Assembly: GCA_025453715.1 (NCBI GenBank)
Contig: JALOPT010000085.1
Coordinates: 1 to 7,272, forward strand
DNA length: 7,272 nucleotides
Reading direction: 5' to 3'
Origin: Methanoregulaceae archaeon
GTDB lineage: Archaea; Halobacteriota; Methanomicrobia; Methanomicrobiales; Methanospirillaceae
Under the pieces are notes generated by a model that saw only the letters and a list, made by a program, of their open reading frames with translations, ran no database searches and was not told the DNA's origin. Shown one piece after another: positions 1 through 7,144 of the stretch. Position 1 is the stretch's first letter. Each line of letters opens with the position of its first letter. The position numbers and the translations under genes were made by a program.

Positions 1-1178
1 TCTCGACAAAAGGCATACCGACCACGGCCGGCTCACGCATCCTCGAAGGGTATGTCCCACCGTATGATGCCCACGTTGTTTCGCTCATCCTGGCAGAAGG
101 GGGGGCAATTGTTGGAAAAACAAACATGGATGAGTTCGGCATGGGTACCACGACCGAGAACTCCGCGTATGGCCCGACCTTAAACCCGCTCGACAAGGGA
201 CGTGTCCCTGGTGGCTCGTCAGGAGGAAGTGCTGCCGCGGTTGCCGCCGGGATGGTCAGGATGGCCCTTGGAAGTGATACCGGGGGATCAATCCGCTGTC
301 CTGCCGCATTCTGCGGTATCGTTGGCCTGAAACCCACCTACGGGCGGGTATCGAGATACGGCCTGATCGCGTACGCAAATTCCCTCGAACAAATAGGCCC
401 GATGGCGAGAACGGTCAGTGAGACTTCACGCCTGATGCAGGTAATAGCCGGGTATGATCCGAAGGACTCTACGAGCATCGGGAGACCGTACTGCCATACA
501 CCGGTAAACAATATCCAGGGCCGGAGAATCGGTGTGCCGGAAGAATTCTTTGGTGCCGGTGTCGATCCCGCGGTTGCTGCCCGGGTCTGGGAGGCAATTG
601 AAGTGCTCGAAAAGAAAGGGGCAGAGATTGTCACCTGCCGGATGCCGAGCATGGCGTTTGCCCTCGCCGCCTATTATGTGACCTGCACGAGCGAGGCAAG
701 CTCGAACCTTGCCCGTTTTGACGGTGTCAGGTATGGTCCCGCAGCAGATACGAAGTTACCATGGCACGAAGCATACCAGGGACGCAGGGGAAAGAGTTTC
801 GGGAAGGAAGTCCAGCGGAGAATTATGCTCGGGACTTTTGCCCTTTCTTCTGGCTATTTCGGGAAATACTACGCAAAGGCCCAGTCTGCACGCCAGCAGG
901 TGAAACTGGATTTCCTTCGCCTCTTTAAGAAGGTTGATGTGCTTGCTGGACCGACGATGCCGACTATCGCCTTCCGGCAGAAAGAGAAAATGGATCCACT
1001 CTCGATGTACCTCTCCGACGTCCTGACGGTGCCGGCCAACCTCGCAGGGGTCCCCGCAATATCAGTCCCGTGCGGGACCGTTGAGGGGATGCCGGTGGGG
1101 CTCCAGGTCATGGGGCGTCCGTTTGAAGATGAGGTCGTTATCGATACTGCGTATACCTACGAACAGGCGGTGGTCTGA
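1..1178 (+). CDS. gatA: Asp-tRNA(Asn)/Glu-tRNA(Gln) amidotransferase subunit A (partial, 5' end outside window)
   Basis: This is the amidase subunit of GatCAB, which releases ammonia from glutamine or asparagine for transamidation of misacylated Asp-tRNA(Asn) or Glu-tRNA(Gln) in the cytoplasm. The frame is open from base 3, giving 391 visible residues that begin STKGIPTTAGS, a conserved GatA stretch. The first in-frame ATG at 126 is therefore internal and not the start. The amidase-signature core is clear: VPGGSSGGS, then GSDTGGSIR and GLKPTYGRVSRYGL. By comparison with GatA of Staphylococcus aureus, the cis-serine is the codon at 216-218 and the nucleophilic serine the codon at 288-290. The third triad member, a lysine in the (V/I)KD motif, should lie just upstream of base 1. 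The C-terminal part carries GPTMPT, the VPANLAGVPAISVPCG stretch and MPVGLQVMG. The protein ends at YEQAVV, somewhat before the short W-H tail many bacterial homologues have. It is followed after two bases by gatB. Roughly 60-90 N-terminal residues are missing from view. Confidence 0.96.
   Translation, partial: STKGIPTTAGSRILEGYVPPYDAHVVSLILAEGGAIVGKTNMDEFGMGTTTENSAYGPTLNPLDKGRVPGGSSGGSAAAVAAGMVRMALGSDTGGSIRCPAAFCGIVGLKPTYGRVSRYGLIAYANSLEQIGPMARTVSETSRLMQVIAGYDPKDSTSIGRPYCHTPVNNIQGRRIGVPEEFFGAGVDPAVAARVWEAIEVLEKKGAEIVTCRMPSMAFALAAYYVTCTSEASSNLARFDGVRYGPAADTKLPWHEAYQGRRGKSFGKEVQRRIMLGTFALSSGYFGKYYAKAQSARQQVKLDFLRLFKKVDVLAGPTMPTIAFRQKEKMDPLSMYLSDVLTVPANLAGVPAISVPCGTVEGMPVGLQVMGRPFEDEVVIDTAYTYEQAVV
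1169..1174 (+). promoter_or_regulatory. Ribosome binding site for gatB
   Basis: GGTGGT lies inside the last codons of gatA, six bases before the ATG at 1181. It differs by one base from the archaeal consensus GGAGGT. It supports 1181 as the gatB start over the in-frame ATG at 1190, which has GGAG only a few bases upstream, too close to act well. The arrangement suggests translational coupling of gatA and gatB. Confidence 0.5.
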
Positions 1179-1180
1179 TA

Positions 1181-2740
1181 ATGGAGAACATGTCTGCAGG
1201 AACAATACCCCGTTCCCGGTCAGAGCAGTCCCAGGGACATATAGCACAGGCTGCAGGGACCCCTCCAATCAATGAAGCGGATGAGACTATTATCGGTCTC
1301 GAGGTACATTGCCAGCTTGACACGGCCACGAAGCTCTTCTGTGGATGCAGTACTGATTACCGGAGCGAAGGTCCGAATACCCATACCTGTCCCATTTGTC
1401 TCGGCCTACCCGGTGCGCTCCCGAAAATAAACAAAAAAGCCGTGGAATTTGCGCTAAGGGTAGCCAAGGCATTAAACTGTGAGGTGCTTACCGAGTCTGT
1501 TTTCTCAAGGAAGAATTATTTTTACCCGGACCTCGACAAGGCGTTCCAGATCTCCCAGTATGACAAACCCCTGGCTATGGGCGGTTACCTTGTAATTGAA
1601 GGTGAAGATGGAGAGAAAAGGGTCAGGATTACCAGGGTACACATGGAGGAAGACCCGGGAAGGCTTGTCCATAAAGGCGGGGTAGACCGTGCCCGCTACT
1701 CTCTTGTGGATTATAACCGGGCAGGGATACCGCTGATTGAGATAGTCACGGAACCCGACATGCGGTCACCGAAGGAGGCAAGGCGTTTCTTAAACAAACT
1801 CAGGGCGACACTGGAATATCTCTCGGTCTTTGATTCCGAGAAGGAAGGGTCCCTGCGGGTCGATGCCAATATCTCTCTCCAGCCTGAAGGGTGGTTTGAC
1901 CGGGAGAAGAAAAGTTACAAGGGGAGGAACAGGGTCGAGGTGAAAAATATCTCCTCATATAAAGGAGTAGAGAAAGCTCTTACGTTTGAGGTCACGCGTC
2001 AGAGGAACGTGATCAGGAAGGGACACCCCATCGAGCAGGCGACGAGGCATTTTGTAGAGACACAGGGCATTACGACTTCCTCGAGGAGCAAGGAGGAGGA
2101 GCAGGACTACCGGTACTTCCCGGAACCCGACCTGTGCCCCCTGCGGGTCAGCACGTGGGTTGAACGAATTGAACTTCCGGAGCTTCCCGATGCAAGAAGG
2201 GCCAGGTTCATTGCCCAATATGGCTGTTCGCCAAACCATGCCCGCACACTGACCGGGGACCTGAAACTTGCAGACTTTTATGAAAAAGTCGCGGTAAAAA
2301 CAGATCCGGTACTCTCTGCAACATGGGTCGCCGATACGCTGCTTGGAGAGCTCAACTACCGTAATATGGTCATCGGGGCAGTTACTCCGTCTCACATGAT
2401 AGACCTGGTAAATCTGGTCAAATCAAAGACTCTCACAGACAAGAATGCCATTGAAGTGCTCCGCATAGTCCTTGACGGCATCCTGCATAAGCATCCGGCC
2501 GAGACACCATCACAGGTTGTTTCCAGGCTTGACCTTGGGGTGACTGACAGCGGTATAGTCCCCGCGGCAATATCCGAAGCAATCAGTGAACATCCCCAGG
2601 CCGTTGCCGATTACGATTCCGGAAAGAAAGAGGCGTTCATGTTCCTTATTGGCCAGGTCATGAAGAAGACAAAAGGCAGGGCAGACCCTGCAGAACTCAA
2701 TAAACTACTCCGGGAAGCGTTGGACGGGAGGCAAAAATGA
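1181..2740 (+). CDS. gatB: Asp-tRNA(Asn)/Glu-tRNA(Gln) amidotransferase subunit B
   Basis: This is the tRNA-binding and kinase subunit of GatCAB. It activates the side-chain carboxylate of misacylated tRNA with ATP and then amidates it with ammonia channelled from GatA. The product is 519 residues. The family start motif IIGLEVH is at residues 37-43. A CxC...CxxC set (C54, C56, C70, C73) fits the structural zinc site found in many GatB proteins. Active-site stretches follow: HMEEDPGR (154-161), DYNRAGIPLIEIVTEPD (177-193), SLRVDANIS (224-232), RVEVKNI (251-257) and DYRYFPEPDL (309-318). Residues from about 360 to the end form the helical and YqeY-like tail that contacts the tRNA elbow. The catalytic core normally begins within about ten residues of the start, so this protein has some 25-30 extra polar N-terminal residues. 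The only in-frame starts before the core are ATG at 1181 and 1190. The gene lies two bases after gatA, which supports co-expression. Confidence 0.97.
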   Translation: MENMSAGTIPRSRSEQSQGHIAQAAGTPPINEADETIIGLEVHCQLDTATKLFCGCSTDYRSEGPNTHTCPICLGLPGALPKINKKAVEFALRVAKALNCEVLTESVFSRKNYFYPDLDKAFQISQYDKPLAMGGYLVIEGEDGEKRVRITRVHMEEDPGRLVHKGGVDRARYSLVDYNRAGIPLIEIVTEPDMRSPKEARRFLNKLRATLEYLSVFDSEKEGSLRVDANISLQPEGWFDREKKSYKGRNRVEVKNISSYKGVEKALTFEVTRQRNVIRKGHPIEQATRHFVETQGITTSSRSKEEEQDYRYFPEPDLCPLRVSTWVERIELPELPDARRARFIAQYGCSPNHARTLTGDLKLADFYEKVAVKTDPVLSATWVADTLLGELNYRNMVIGAVTPSHMIDLVNLVKSKTLTDKNAIEVLRIVLDGILHKHPAETPSQVVSRLDLGVTDSGIVPAAISEAISEHPQAVADYDSGKKEAFMFLIGQVMKKTKGRADPAELNKLLREALDGRQK

Positions 2741-2760
2741 TATCCGGAGGCCCCGGAACG

Positions 2761-2765
2761 GGAGG
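2761..2765 (+). promoter_or_regulatory. Ribosome binding site for topA
   Basis: GGAGG, a strong match to the archaeal anti-Shine-Dalgarno sequence, lies six bases before the ATG at 2772. It is the clearest ribosome binding site in the window and fixes the topA start. The first residues, MHLIITEKN, are also where topoisomerase IA proteins normally begin. Confidence 0.75.
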
Positions 2766-2771
2766 CAGGAC

Positions 2772-5585
2772 ATGCACCTGATCATTACTGAGAAGAATAT
2801 CTCGGCAGAGCGGATTTCCAAGATCCTTGCCGGGAAAGAGAAGGTCACCGTTGGAAAGGACGGCGGGATATCAAGTTACAGCTTCAATGACAAGGTAGTC
2901 GCAGGCCTGCGGGGCCACGTGGTAGAGGTGGATTTCGAGCCCGGGTACAGCAACTGGAGGTCCGAGGAACACACCCCGCGAAGCCTCATTGATGCAGGCA
3001 CCATCAAAGTACCAACAGAGAAAAAGATCATTCACCTCATCCAGAAACTTGCGAAAAAAGCTGCCCGTGTTACCATTGCCACTGATTTTGATACCGAGGG
3101 AGAGCTCATCGGGAAGGAGGCCTATGAACTAATCAGGGCGGTGAACCCGAAGGTAAAAGTTGACCGGTCCCGTTTTTCCGCCATCACTCCCGAAGAGATC
3201 CACCAAGCATTTTCCAATACGACCGAGATAGACTTCGCCCTTGCCGCAGCCGGGGAGGCGAGACAGGTAATTGACCTTATGTGGGGTGCATCCCTTACAA
3301 GGTTTATCAGTCTCGCCGCACGCAGGGGCGGTGCAAATATCCTGTCGGTCGGCCGCGTGCAGAGCCCCACACTGGCGATGATTGTTGACCGTGAAAAGGA
3401 GATCGAAGCGTTCGTTGCAGAAAAGTACTGGCAGCTCTCGCTTACCACTGAAAAATCCGGAGGAACTGTCGAGGCCCGTCATACAACGGCAAGGTTTACT
3501 GATAAAATGGCGGCAGAGACCGCCCATGCCCGTACAATGGAACCACTGGTTGTTACGGAAATTAAGGAAAGCCAGAAAACTGACCGGGCTCCGACACCTT
3601 TTGATACAACCGGGTTCATCGTGGCGGCCGCACGCCTCGGGTTCTCCGCTGCAAATTCGATGAGGATTGCTGAAGACCTCTACATGAACGGGTTTATCTC
3701 GTACCCGAGGACTGACAATACGGTCTACCCGAAGACCCTTGATCTGAACGGGGTGTTAAAAACTTTGGGCCAGTCTGTATTTTCCACTGATGTTGCATGG
3801 GTTATGGCGCACAGGCGGCCTGTTCCGACCGCGGGGAAGAAATCAACAACCGATCACCCGCCAATCCACCCGACGGGCATTGCAACGAGAGAAGCGATCG
3901 GTGATGACCGGTGGAAGGTCTATGAGCTTGTCGTTCGTCGGTTTCTTGCAACATTATCCCTTGATGCACAATGGAAGACCATGAAGGTCAATTTTGATGC
4001 AGGTGGCGAACCCTACACGACTACCGGGGGTGTCCTCGTTGAGCCGGGGTGGCGGAAAGTGTACCCATACAGTGAGGCCAAAGACCATGTGCTCCCCACG
4101 TTTACCGAGGGGGAAAAGCTTCCGATAAAAGAAAAGCGCCTCGAAGAGAAGGAAACGCTACCGCCGCCCCGCTATACACAGGCAAAACTCATCCAGCGGA
4201 TGGAGGAGCTTGGCCTCGGGACGAAAAGCACTCGCCACGAGGTAATAGGGAAGCTGGTCTCAAGAAAATACGTGGAAGGGAACCCGTTGCGGCCAAGCCT
4301 TGTCGGGATGGCCGTAATCGGATCGCTTGAGGACCATGCTGACACTATTACACGGCCTGACATGACCCAGATGCTTGAAGAGCACATGAACCTGATCAAG
4401 GAACGGCAGAGAAACCGGGACGATGTGGTGAGGGAATCGAGGGAGATGCTTCACCGTGTTTTTGACCAGCTGGAGGCACACGGGCAGGAGATCGGTGATG
4501 AGATCATGGACCAGACCGCCGAGGAAATGACACTTGGTCCATGCCCGGTCTGTGGAAAAGACATCCGTATCCGTCATTTAAGGAGCCAGGCGCAGTTTAT
4601 CGGCTGTACGAATTACCCGGAATGCACCTTTAATATCGGCCTCCCGATGGTAATGTGGGGCTTTGCAGTCCGTACCGACACGATATGCCCAAAGCACGGG
4701 CTCCACCATGTTACGCTGGTTAAAAAAGGTGCACGACCATGGGAGATCGGGTGTCCGCTCTGTCACCATATCTCTTCAAACAGGGAAACCCTTGACCTGG
4801 TCCCCTCGATGACCGATGATGCCAGGGAGAAACTCCACAAGAAACATATTTACACGGTCTACGAGGTCGCAAAATCCGGTCCTGAAGGGGTAATGGCCGC
4901 AACCGGGCTTTCCCGTGAGAGTGCGGAAAAACTCGTGAACGGTGCTGAAGAAGTGTTAGTACTCTTAAGGAAACGTTCCGAATGCCGGAAATTTGTAAGA
5001 AAACATCTTCCGCCCCGCCGGGGCCGGAGCCATTCAACAATCGTCAAGAAGCTACATGCAGCCGGGATTGACGATGTGGAAGGACTTGTGGGAGCTGAGA
5101 GGCAGTTACTCCGCAGTGTCGGGATGGGGGAAGTAGAAGCAGAGAACCTCCAGGCTGAAGCAAAACGGATTACCAACGAACGGCTCCTCCGCGATATCGG
5201 AATTCCTGCAGTGAGCCTGAAGAAATACCACCAGGCCGGTATTATCACGCCCCTTGATTTCATCGGTCATCATCCTGCTTCAATCAGCGAAATGACCGGG
5301 ATCAACCCGGAGACGGTCTACCGCCACGTGGAAATGGTTGCAAAAGCCCTGGACAAGCCAGCCCCTGAAAAGATCAGCAAAGTCCAGCTTGAACGGGGAA
5401 AAGCTGAGTTACTGGCAATCCGTGGTATTGGTGAGGCAGCACTTGGAAAGCTCTATCGTGCCGGGATCTTTAGCGGTGACCGGCTGGACAAGGCCAGTCC
5501 TGACGAATTATCAAAGAAGACCGGCATCCCGAAGGAGAAGATCCTCGAGTACCAGAAAGAATACCGGGCTGTTGCAAAGGCCTGA
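2772..5585 (+). CDS. topA: DNA topoisomerase I (type IA, archaeal) with C-terminal helix-hairpin-helix tail
   Basis: This enzyme relaxes negatively supercoiled DNA by cutting one strand through a 5'-phosphotyrosine bond. The Toprim domain has the N-terminal glutamate in ITEKN (E7) and the metal-binding DFDTE (D105, D107, E109). The catalytic tyrosine is Y311 in FISYPRTDNT, with R313 as the usual neighbouring arginine. GLGTKSTRHE (481-490) is the conserved late core motif. A four-cysteine topoisomerase zinc ribbon follows (C591, C594, C612, C618). A second possible zinc knuckle comes next (C639, a histidine at 642, 645 or 646, C661, C664). Residues from about 685 to 937 are not part of the usual core; they hold four units resembling helix-hairpin-helix modules. 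At 937 residues it is longer than archaeal TopA proteins I recall, such as about 760 residues in Methanocaldococcus jannaschii. It starts 31 bases after gatB. The active-site tyrosine and the lack of a helicase domain argue against reverse gyrase. Confidence 0.96.
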   Translation: MHLIITEKNISAERISKILAGKEKVTVGKDGGISSYSFNDKVVAGLRGHVVEVDFEPGYSNWRSEEHTPRSLIDAGTIKVPTEKKIIHLIQKLAKKAARVTIATDFDTEGELIGKEAYELIRAVNPKVKVDRSRFSAITPEEIHQAFSNTTEIDFALAAAGEARQVIDLMWGASLTRFISLAARRGGANILSVGRVQSPTLAMIVDREKEIEAFVAEKYWQLSLTTEKSGGTVEARHTTARFTDKMAAETAHARTMEPLVVTEIKESQKTDRAPTPFDTTGFIVAAARLGFSAANSMRIAEDLYMNGFISYPRTDNTVYPKTLDLNGVLKTLGQSVFSTDVAWVMAHRRPVPTAGKKSTTDHPPIHPTGIATREAIGDDRWKVYELVVRRFLATLSLDAQWKTMKVNFDAGGEPYTTTGGVLVEPGWRKVYPYSEAKDHVLPTFTEGEKLPIKEKRLEEKETLPPPRYTQAKLIQRMEELGLGTKSTRHEVIGKLVSRKYVEGNPLRPSLVGMAVIGSLEDHADTITRPDMTQMLEEHMNLIKERQRNRDDVVRESREMLHRVFDQLEAHGQEIGDEIMDQTAEEMTLGPCPVCGKDIRIRHLRSQAQFIGCTNYPECTFNIGLPMVMWGFAVRTDTICPKHGLHHVTLVKKGARPWEIGCPLCHHISSNRETLDLVPSMTDDAREKLHKKHIYTVYEVAKSGPEGVMAATGLSRESAEKLVNGAEEVLVLLRKRSECRKFVRKHLPPRRGRSHSTIVKKLHAAGIDDVEGLVGAERQLLRSVGMGEVEAENLQAEAKRITNERLLRDIGIPAVSLKKYHQAGIITPLDFIGHHPASISEMTGINPETVYRHVEMVAKALDKPAPEKISKVQLERGKAELLAIRGIGEAALGKLYRAGIFSGDRLDKASPDELSKKTGIPKEKILEYQKEYRAVAKA
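4830..5573 (+). repeat. Four diverged helix-hairpin-helix-like units encoded in the 3' end of topA
   Basis: This is a protein-level repeat. Four units each open with K-(L/Y)-(H/Y)-x-x-(G/H)-I, at TopA residues 687, 760, 818 and 893 (KLHKKHI, KLHAAGI, KYHQAGI, KLYRAGI). After each comes a short helix, then a G-(I/M/L) turn such as ATGLS, SVGMG, MTGIN or KTGIP, then a closing helix rich in E, A and K. Such 40-45 residue units resemble the helix-hairpin-helix bundle at the N terminus of RadA/Rad51 and the DNA-binding repeats of topoisomerase V. The unit starts are 73, 58 and 75 residues apart. DNA binding is inferred from the fold resemblance; no nucleotide-level repeat is evident. Confidence 0.65.
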
Positions 5586-5617
5586 AACAACGGATATCAA
5601 AAGATTGACGGATTAGA

Positions 5618-6307
5618 ATGAAGCACGCAAACTGGAAAAACTGGGTCCACGTGACCAAGCTCGACCCTGACAAGCAACTCAATGCTAAGGCAGTTGAAGA
5701 GGTAGCGACCAGCGGTACCGATGCGCTGATGCTATCAGGTACCCTGAATGTGACTGTTGAGAACCTGACGCTCCTCAAGAAGCAGGTCGCCTCGTACGGG
5801 TTGCCCCTTGTTGTAGAACCGGCCGGTCCTGAAGCGGTCATTTTTGACGGAATTGAATTTCTCTACGTACCGAGTGTGCTGAATACCACGGACGTGCGCT
5901 GGATTATTGGGAAACACATGCAATGGGTGAAGACCCAGAAAATAGAATGGGAAAAAGTCGTCCCGGAGGCATACATCGTCTTGAATCCTGATTCTTCTGT
6001 GGGGAAGGTTACCAAATCGATCTGCAATCTCTCCCCCGTGGATGTGGCAGCTTATACGTCAGTTGCGGACCGCTACCTCCGCTTCCCTATCGTATATATT
6101 GAATACAGCGGTATATACGGGGACCCATCGGTGGTTAAAGCCGCGTCTGATGCGCTTGATGAGGCATTACTCTATTATGGTGGTGGTATTGACTCAGCTG
6201 AACGGGCAGCGGAAATGTCCCGGTATGCTGACACTATCGTTGTCGGGAATGCGGTCTACGAAAAAGGTGTTGATGTGCTGAAAGCGACGGTCAGGGCCGT
6301 CCAGTAA
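5618..6307 (+). CDS. Geranylgeranylglyceryl phosphate synthase (PcrB/GGGPS family)
   Basis: This enzyme joins geranylgeranyl diphosphate to sn-glycerol-1-phosphate, forming the first ether bond of archaeal membrane lipids. It is a TIM-barrel prenyltransferase of 229 residues, close to the roughly 230 residues of the Archaeoglobus enzyme. The N-terminal motif HVTKLDPDK (11-19) carries the K-x-D-P signature of the first strand. Mid-barrel motifs include LPLVVEPAG (62-70) and FLYVPSVLN (81-89). Glycerol-phosphate binding motifs are YIEYSGIYG (160-168), YYGGGI (186-191) and VVGNAVYE (208-215). The archaeal context and the YIEYSG motif favour geranylgeranyl over the heptaprenyl substrate of bacterial PcrB, but chain length cannot be read from the sequence with certainty. 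The gene starts 32 bases after topA with no clear ribosome binding site, so it may depend on coupling or read-through from topA. Confidence 0.95.
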   Translation: MKHANWKNWVHVTKLDPDKQLNAKAVEEVATSGTDALMLSGTLNVTVENLTLLKKQVASYGLPLVVEPAGPEAVIFDGIEFLYVPSVLNTTDVRWIIGKHMQWVKTQKIEWEKVVPEAYIVLNPDSSVGKVTKSICNLSPVDVAAYTSVADRYLRFPIVYIEYSGIYGDPSVVKAASDALDEALLYYGGGIDSAERAAEMSRYADTIVVGNAVYEKGVDVLKATVRAVQ

Positions 6308-6335
6308 CTGCTCTAATCTTTTATTACTGGTCTGT

Positions 6336-7115
6336 ATGCCTGATATCCAGATAGTCCTGGTAGCCCCTATTTACGAGGGAAATGTAGGGTTTTGCGCCCG
6401 CGTGATGAAAAACTTTGATTTTTCCAGGCTGGTCCTTATCGATCCCTGCGAGATCGGCGAAGAAGCATCATTGAGGGCAGCCCATGCGCAGGACGTCCTC
6501 AAAGGAGCAGTTACATGCACGCTGGACGATGTGTTCTCGCAGAGTTGTCTTACCATCGCCACGACCGGTGAGGTCAGTAAATCGATCTGCCGTTCAATGC
6601 GCATGCCATATTTCACACCCGGGGAAATCCGTGAGCATATCAAGGATATCGATGGAACGATATCGATATTATTCGGCCGGGAGAACTGGGGCCTGAATAA
6701 CGATGAGGTAAAGAGGAGTGATATGATCTGCACGATCCCGACCTCGCGTGAATACCCGATCCTGAATTTATCCCATGCTGTCGGGGTCGTATGTTACGAG
6801 CTCGCCCACATACCCCGGGGAGAGTATCTCCTTGCAAGCCGGGAAGAGATGGAGTACCTCTACCGGCATATCGACCGGTTTCTCGATGAGATCGACCATC
6901 CACCGTTCAAACGTGAGAACACGATGCTGATGATGCGACGGATCTTCGGGAGGGCACAGCTCACCGCCCGGGAAGCAAGCACGGTCCATGGCCTGCTCCG
7001 CAGGGCTGAATTCCACATAGATCCCACGATCCACGAACTGGAGCGGGAACGACATACGAAACCAGGTAAGGTTGACCCATCTTTCCGCGATGAATCCAGC
7101 TGGGAAGAGGATTAA
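6336..7115 (+). CDS. trmJ: TrmJ-family tRNA (cytidine/uridine-2'-O)-methyltransferase (SPOUT class)
   Basis: This is a SpoU/TrmH-type RNA methyltransferase, most like TrmJ, which 2'-O-methylates position 32 of tRNA using S-adenosylmethionine. Three SPOUT motifs are visible in 259 residues. Motif 1 is LVAPIYEGNVGFCARVMKNF (residues 8-27), with the EGN-G and the arginine (R22) expected in the active site. Motif 2 is ILFGRENWGL (111-120). Motif 3 is YPILNLSHAVGVVCYE (140-155), which with motif 2 forms the trefoil knot that holds the cofactor. The C-terminal region has the TrmJ-like helical extension with RRIFGRAQLTAREASTVHGL (201-220), which in E. coli TrmJ helps bind tRNA. A short charged tail ends the protein. 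The gene begins 28 bases after the GGGP synthase gene without a strong ribosome binding site. The archaeal homologue characterised in Sulfolobus modifies C32, but the exact target here is not shown by sequence. Confidence 0.92.
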   Translation: MPDIQIVLVAPIYEGNVGFCARVMKNFDFSRLVLIDPCEIGEEASLRAAHAQDVLKGAVTCTLDDVFSQSCLTIATTGEVSKSICRSMRMPYFTPGEIREHIKDIDGTISILFGRENWGLNNDEVKRSDMICTIPTSREYPILNLSHAVGVVCYELAHIPRGEYLLASREEMEYLYRHIDRFLDEIDHPPFKRENTMLMMRRIFGRAQLTAREASTVHGLLRRAEFHIDPTIHELERERHTKPGKVDPSFRDESSWEED

Positions 7116-7117
7116 AC

Positions 7118-7144
7118 AAAGGTGCAGTTCACCCTTTTGTTTTT
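7118..7144 (+). terminator. Hairpin plus T-rich tract after trmJ, possible terminator
   Basis: AAAGGTG (7118-7124) can pair with CACCCTTT (7130-7137) around a five-base loop, leaving one C bulged. It is followed directly by a T-rich run, T4-G-T5, to 7144. It begins two bases after the trmJ stop codon, where the gatA-trmJ unit would be expected to end. Archaeal termination depends mainly on oligo-T tracts, so the T run may matter more than the stem. The same bases also encode the apparent start of the next gene, so the two readings compete. Confidence 0.4.

Noticed and set aside
126..128. ATG at 126 as the gatA start.
   Set aside because: The frame is open to the window edge and the upstream residues (STKGIPTTAGS and onward) are conserved GatA sequence, so this methionine is internal.
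1955..2395. Minus-strand open frame of 146 codons inside gatB, and similar long antisense frames inside topA and trmJ.
   Set aside because: The plus-strand frames encode fully recognisable conserved proteins. The antisense translations show no domain or motif and are as expected from codon bias in GC-rich DNA.
6319..6326. TTTTATTA in the spacer before trmJ, resembling an archaeal TATA box.
   Set aside because: It is about ten bases before the start codon, so a start of transcription some 25 bases downstream would fall inside the gene. The T run is also too short to call a terminator.
6645..6669. GATATCGAT occurs twice 14 bases apart, forming an inverted repeat ATATCGAT...ATCGATAT that looks like an operator.
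   Set aside because: It lies inside trmJ, encoding residues just before the conserved FGRENWGL motif, and is explained by the Asp, Ile, Gly and Ser codons there. No gene starts nearby.
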